64,000 bases of DNA from an uncultured Flavobacteriales bacterium. Lineage in GTDB: Bacteria > Bacteroidota > Bacteroidia > Flavobacteriales_D > Crocinitomicaceae. Under the pieces are notes generated by a model. It was not told the origin of the DNA. It saw nothing but the letters and a program-made list of their open reading frames with translations, and made no database searches. Below are positions 59,360 to 64,000 of the stretch, piece after piece. Location: NCBI GenBank assembly GCA_913046365.1, contig CAJWRM010000009.1:1-64000 (forward strand), read 5' to 3'. Position numbers and translations under genes: made by a program. Numbering within the stretch: position 1 is the first letter of the stretch; each line of letters starts with the position of its first letter.

Positions 59360-61261
59360 ATGAGTGATTCAATCCAGCACGAATGTGGTATCGCCCTTAT
59401 TCGTTTAAAAAAACCAATTCAGTATTACATTGATAACTACGGTTCTGCCTTTTATGGTGTGAACAAACTCCACCTGCTGATGGAAAAACAGCACAACCGC
59501 GGCCAAGATGGTGCTGGTGTTGCAAATATTAAGCTTGGAATGAAGCAGGGAGAAAGGTACATTTCTAGAGTACGGTCGGTTCAAAAATCACCTATTCAAG
59601 ATATATTTGACCAAATAAATTCAAAATTTAAAGCCCTTTATGATGCCAATCCGGATTCTATTCAGGATGTGGACTTTTTAAAGAGAAATGCAGGATTTAC
59701 AGGTGAATTGTTTCTGGGCCATCTTCGTTATGGAACCTTTGGTAGAAATTCAAAAGAAAGCTGCCACCCATTTCTAAGGCAAAATAATTGGATTACTAGA
59801 AATCTTGTTGTAGCAGGTAATTTTAACCTGACAAATGTAGATGAGTTGTTTGATGTTCTTTTGAAGGTTGGACAGCATCCTAAAGAGAAATCAGATACGG
59901 TAACCGTTCTTGAGAAAATAGGTCATTTTTTAGACGTTGAAAATGACGAGCTTTTCAATAAATTTAAGGCAGAAGGACTATCGAATAAAGAGGTATATGC
60001 AAAAATTTCAAATGAAATAGGAATTGAAAAAATCCTAAAAAAAGCAAGTGAAGACTGGGATGGTGGTTATACAATGGCAGGTTTATTAGGTCATGGTGAT
60101 GCTTTTGTATTAAGAGATCCTTCGGGAATTCGCCCCGCTTTCTGGTTTGAAAATGATGAGGTATGTGTGGTGGCTTCCGAACGCCCTGCAATACAGACAG
60201 CGTTTGATATTCATGTAGAAGAAGTTAATGAATTGACTCCTGGTCATGCCTTAATTATCAAAAAAGATGGTTCGGTTAAAGAAACATTAATCAACGAACC
60301 AAATGAGCTAAGAAAATGTTCTTTCGAGCGTATTTATTTTTCAAGAGGTTCGGATAAAGATATCTACACAGAAAGAAAAGCTTTGGGCAAGCTGATAGTG
60401 CCTCCGGTTTTAGGAACAATCAATCACGATTTAGACAACACGGTATTCTCATTTATTCCAAATACGGCAGAAATTTCATTTTACGGATTGATAAAAGGAC
60501 TTGACCAACATCTGAATGAAAAGAAAATCGCACAAATTCAAGCTTTAGGCTCGAATCCAACACAGGAAGAGATTCAAAATATTATTCGTCAGCGTGCGCG
60601 TATCGAGAAAATTGCAATTAAAGACGCTAAGCTCAGAACTTTTATTACGCAAGATGATTCACGGGATGATTTGGTTTCTCACATTTATGATATTACTTAT
60701 GGTGGTATTCGTGCCAACGAAGATAATCTTGTGGTCATTGACGACAGTATTGTTCGTGGAACCACCCTTCGCAAAAGTATCTTCAAGATTTTGGATCGCT
60801 TGAAACCTAAAAAGATTGTCATTGTTTCTTCAGCACCTCAAATCCGTTACCCTGATTGTTATGGTATTGATATGGCTAAGCTTGGTGATTTTATCGCGTT
60901 TAATGCGGCGATTGCTTTATTAAGAGAACGCGGCATGGAAAACACCATTGAGAATGTTTATACAAATTGCCTAGGCCAAATGGACCTTCCAAAAGAAGAG
61001 GTCGTCAATTTTGTAAAGGACATCTATTCGCCTTTTAAACCTGAAGAAATATCTGCGAAAATATCTGAATTGTTGACGCCAAAAGACATGAAAGCACCCG
61101 TTGAGATTGTATTCCAATCGATTGAGAACTTGCACAAAGCGTGTCCAAATAACACTGGGGATTGGTATTTTACGGGTAACTATCCAACGCCAGGTGGGAA
61201 TAAGGTTGTAAACAAGGCTTTTATAAACTGGAAAGAAAACCGGAACGAAAGGGCTTATTAA
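59360..61261 (+). CDS. Amidophosphoribosyltransferase-like protein (class II glutamine amidotransferase plus PRTase), long form
   Basis: 'HECGIALIRLKK', 'HNRGQDGAGVANIK', 'FLGHLRYGTFG', PRPP motif 'NLVVIDDSIVRGTTLRKSI'. Confidence 0.88.
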   Translation: MSDSIQHECGIALIRLKKPIQYYIDNYGSAFYGVNKLHLLMEKQHNRGQDGAGVANIKLGMKQGERYISRVRSVQKSPIQDIFDQINSKFKALYDANPDSIQDVDFLKRNAGFTGELFLGHLRYGTFGRNSKESCHPFLRQNNWITRNLVVAGNFNLTNVDELFDVLLKVGQHPKEKSDTVTVLEKIGHFLDVENDELFNKFKAEGLSNKEVYAKISNEIGIEKILKKASEDWDGGYTMAGLLGHGDAFVLRDPSGIRPAFWFENDEVCVVASERPAIQTAFDIHVEEVNELTPGHALIIKKDGSVKETLINEPNELRKCSFERIYFSRGSDKDIYTERKALGKLIVPPVLGTINHDLDNTVFSFIPNTAEISFYGLIKGLDQHLNEKKIAQIQALGSNPTQEEIQNIIRQRARIEKIAIKDAKLRTFITQDDSRDDLVSHIYDITYGGIRANEDNLVVIDDSIVRGTTLRKSIFKILDRLKPKKIVIVSSAPQIRYPDCYGIDMAKLGDFIAFNAAIALLRERGMENTIENVYTNCLGQMDLPKEEVVNFVKDIYSPFKPEEISAKISELLTPKDMKAPVEIVFQSIENLHKACPNNTGDWYFTGNYPTPGGNKVVNKAFINWKENRNERAY

Positions 61262-61287
61262 TTCGCGGTCATTTCGTAAACGAAATA

Positions 61288-61857
61288 TCATTTTATATCC
61301 CGTAATACATCTCTCTTTACACGCTGAAGATATTTTTTTCTTTTTTCATCTGTAGCGAAAGGTACGGACCAAAACTGTTTTGTTTTGGTGAATAGCGATG
61401 GTTTCCAGCCAAAAACAAAGGTGTATACACCCATTACAAGTCTCAATTTAACCGAATTTAAATAAACGGTAATAACCGGCAATGCCGGTGCTCCGTGGGT
61501 AATATAGGTCCTTAATTTTTTATCTTTCAATCTTGGAACTGGTACTCCATAGGTTTTTGTTAGCGGTTTAAAGTCATAAGCAAATCCTGGCGTAAACACT
61601 TCATCGAAAAACACCTCTAATCGCGGTGTGCACCTGAACCACCAAACCGGAGAAATAATATAAATATGGGTAGACCAAGTGATCCAATCTTTAAATTTTT
61701 GTATGAGTTTGGTTCTAGGTCTGAGATAGCTTTCATGGTATAAATCAGCTACTTTCACTTCCGCATGATGCTCAAGGTTCTTCTGTATCTCTTTGAATAT
61801 TCCGTTGTAGCAAAATGAGTTTTTATCAGGATGAGAAATAATAATCAGCGCTTTCAT
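61288..61857 (-). CDS. Flavodoxin-fold NAD(P)H dehydrogenase/oxidoreductase
   Basis: 'ALIIISHPDKNSFCYNGIFKEI', 'HIYIISPVWWFRCTPRLEVFFDEVFTPGFAYDF'. Confidence 0.85.
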   Translation of the reverse strand: MKALIIISHPDKNSFCYNGIFKEIQKNLEHHAEVKVADLYHESYLRPRTKLIQKFKDWITWSTHIYIISPVWWFRCTPRLEVFFDEVFTPGFAYDFKPLTKTYGVPVPRLKDKKLRTYITHGAPALPVITVYLNSVKLRLVMGVYTFVFGWKPSLFTKTKQFWSVPFATDEKRKKYLQRVKRDVLRDIK

Positions 61858-61859
61858 GT

Positions 61860-63086
61860 CTATTTCAGTATGTCTTTAATAAATGCATGATTCACAATTT
61901 TGTTCGTGGCGCCAGCTTGACTTTCCATAAAGGCTTCAATTTTTTGTTTGATTTCCTTTTGATTGCTAAGTGCATTTATTTTTATAGAAAGTTGTTGTGC
62001 ATTTTCAACGACAAATCCAATTCCCGCGTCCATGAAACTTTTCGCCTCGGGAAACTTCTCATGATGAGGTCCAAAAAATACAGGGAGTCCGAAAGCTGCC
62101 GCCTCTAAAATATTATGCAGACTTCCTGAGAACCCTCCTCCAATCAAGGCATAATCGGCATATTGATAGGCAGATGAAAGGTGTCCAATAGTATCCAAAA
62201 TAAGGACACGTTCGTCATGCTGATCCTTGAATTCTGTATACCGAACAGCGGGTTGTTCTAATAAAGTTTCTATACGCTCAATATTTGCTCTTTTGATATT
62301 GTGCGGGGCAATAATGACTTTGGTTTCGGGATTGGATGCCAAGAAATGTTTAATGATTTTTTCTTCTGACTCCCAGGAGCTTCCTGCGATTAAAACTGGT
62401 CTCTTAGCAGAGAAATTTGACAAAATGGAATCGGTTTCCGTCGTAGCTTCTTTATGCTGTAAGACTCTGTCGTATCTTGTGTCTCCTGACAAGGTTATGT
62501 CCTTAATTCCGATAGATTCGAGTAAAGTTTTGGTCTCCTCATTTTGAACGAAAAAGTAGTCTATATTTTTTAAAATACGCGAAAAAAAGCCTCCATATCT
62601 TTTGAAATAAATTTGGTTTTTGCGCAATAGTGTCGAAATAGATACAAGTTTGGTCTTTGATGCTTGGCATTCTAGGATGAAGTTTGGCCAGAATTCATAT
62701 TTCACAAAAACCGCAAGCTTTGGTTTCGCTTTGTTTATAAATATATGGGCGTTTAATTTTGTATCAAAAGGTAGGTAAAGTGCCTTGTCTACAGGATGCG
62801 TTCTTTTCTCAAAATGCTGCATACCCGAAGGAGAAAAGAAGGTGACAAGAATAAAAGCATTTGGTGTATTTTTTTTGATCGTATGCATTACAGGTAAACC
62901 TTGGTCAAATTCTCCAAGTGAGGCACAATGAAACCAAATGACCTGAGCGTTTTGTGGGATATCTTCTAATATGGAAATCCAATTCTTTCGACCCTCCAAG
63001 CCTGCGCGTATTTTGAGGTTAAATATTGACGCAATTCTTAGAGAAAGAATGAAAAAATGAATTCCTATTTGGTAGAGTATACCCAT
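61860..63086 (-). CDS. kdtA: 3-deoxy-D-manno-octulosonic acid transferase
   Basis: 'VIWFHCASLGEFDQGLPVM', 'LVTFFSPSGMQHF', 'KYEFWPNFILEC', 'LIGGGFSGSLHNILEAAAFGLPVFFGPHHEKFPEA'. Confidence 0.95.
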   Translation of the reverse strand: MGILYQIGIHFFILSLRIASIFNLKIRAGLEGRKNWISILEDIPQNAQVIWFHCASLGEFDQGLPVMHTIKKNTPNAFILVTFFSPSGMQHFEKRTHPVDKALYLPFDTKLNAHIFINKAKPKLAVFVKYEFWPNFILECQASKTKLVSISTLLRKNQIYFKRYGGFFSRILKNIDYFFVQNEETKTLLESIGIKDITLSGDTRYDRVLQHKEATTETDSILSNFSAKRPVLIAGSSWESEEKIIKHFLASNPETKVIIAPHNIKRANIERIETLLEQPAVRYTEFKDQHDERVLILDTIGHLSSAYQYADYALIGGGFSGSLHNILEAAAFGLPVFFGPHHEKFPEAKSFMDAGIGFVVENAQQLSIKINALSNQKEIKQKIEAFMESQAGATNKIVNHAFIKDILK

Positions 63087-63853
63087 TAGTCAAAGTAAAA
63101 TTCTTTCGGCTGTCGCTTGTAAATTGGAATTACCCATCCAAGCTTGAGGCCCATTTGAATATCTAGTCTTGTAACTTTAGATACTTCTTCGTTGGGGCGG
63201 TCATAAAATAAATCTCGCCTGTTTTTTGTCAGCCCTTGCTGTGCATAGAACCCCCCGTAAAAATGATAACCACTTGCTGAAGCCATGAAATTATATCCTA
63301 GAAATTGATGAAAATTAATACCTGTGGTCAGTCTGTCATATCCTTTTTTATAGTCCAACTCAAGCTGGGGAACTACCTGCTCGTTGGTTTCTATTTTCAT
63401 TTTATGCAGAAGAAAACCAACCCCACCATGAATAAAAATGCCTGAATTATTATTAACATTGAATATGGGGAGTATTTTTCCTATGGTTAGATTTGAACTA
63501 AACCCGCGTGGAAAAACCACTAGGGCTGCAATGTCTCCATTGATATCCGTAATGTTTCCATACGCATCAGTCAAATGGTCAAAAACTCCTGTTAGTCTAA
63601 CATCGTTTCCAAATAAAAAGTATGAATTCAGACCAAAGAAGTAGTTTTTTTTTGTCTTGAACCCAGTCATCAAGCCTACATGATTTAAAAACCCATAACG
63701 GTCGGCAAGGTCCTCTGTGGTGCCATTTGCGCCATATTCAAATCCAATCCATACCCTAGAAACTGCGCTGTCTGATTTTTGATTTTGTGCAAAAACTTGA
63801 TGAGTGAAAGCGATGAAAAAGCTGCAGATTATGATGTGTTTCATGGAATACAA
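63086..63853 (-). CDS. Outer membrane beta-barrel protein
   Basis: Signal peptide 'KHIIICSFFIAFTHQVFAQ', alternating beta pattern, 'LDIQMGLKLGWVIPIYKRQPKEFYFD' C-terminus. Confidence 0.7.
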   Translation of the reverse strand: MYSMKHIIICSFFIAFTHQVFAQNQKSDSAVSRVWIGFEYGANGTTEDLADRYGFLNHVGLMTGFKTKKNYFFGLNSYFLFGNDVRLTGVFDHLTDAYGNITDINGDIAALVVFPRGFSSNLTIGKILPIFNVNNNSGIFIHGGVGFLLHKMKIETNEQVVPQLELDYKKGYDRLTTGINFHQFLGYNFMASASGYHFYGGFYAQQGLTKNRRDLFYDRPNEEVSKVTRLDIQMGLKLGWVIPIYKRQPKEFYFD

Positions 63854-63964
63854 AAATACGTTCTATTTTTTTCTTTTGGAAAACGAGCTTCTCCTAATCT
63901 TAAGTTTTCTTTTTTTTTAATCAAACAACGGCTTTAATGCCTTTATGTTTCATCTTGAATTGTT

Positions 63965-63972
63965 TATATTTG
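63965..63972 (+). promoter_or_regulatory. -7 element TATATTTG upstream of the gene starting at 63991
   Basis: Exact TAnnTTTG, 18 nt before an ATG at 63991. Confidence 0.5.
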
Positions 63973-63990
63973 TGGCTGTTAATCGCAGAG

Positions 63991-64000
63991 ATGAAGAAAA
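63991..64000 (+). CDS. Truncated CDS start at the window edge (MKK...)
   Basis: ATGAAGAAAA after a good -7 box; runs off the window. Confidence 0.4.

Overview
The window is a chromosomal segment from a Bacteroidota member, Flavobacteriales-like by gene content: type IX secretion and gliding genes (PorP/SprF-like, GldA, SprA, T9SS-sorted proteins), AT-rich DNA, and TAnnTTTG -7 promoter boxes. It is densely coding and mostly housekeeping or core: rnpA, tyrS, queA, glyS, sprA-ruvA-maeB, sucAB, hutU, a purF-like gene and kdtA. I saw no CRISPR array, phage, transposase, rRNA or tRNA. The main unexplained feature is the non-coding block at about 38.13-38.87 kb, between a cyclase-family gene and a GNAT gene. 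It holds three tandem copies of a structured RNA of roughly 135-200 nt. Copies 2 and 3 are near-identical and 310 bp apart; copy 1 is strongly diverged. All three fold into a long closing stem plus two hairpins around an invariant 23-nt core. Every substitution that breaks a pair in the long closing stem when read on + becomes a G.U wobble on -. On the - strand, copies 2 and 3 each also have a -7-like box just upstream and a hairpin/poly-U terminator just downstream. I therefore read this as an array of minus-strand ncRNA genes of a family I cannot name. Other points of interest: a 12-repeat 1498-aa surface protein whose stop codon lies inside its terminator hairpin, a vWA protein between the two transketolase halves, an MBOAT plus two SGNH hydrolase cassette, a response regulator/TonB receptor/HMA cluster, and a possibly leaderless glyS.
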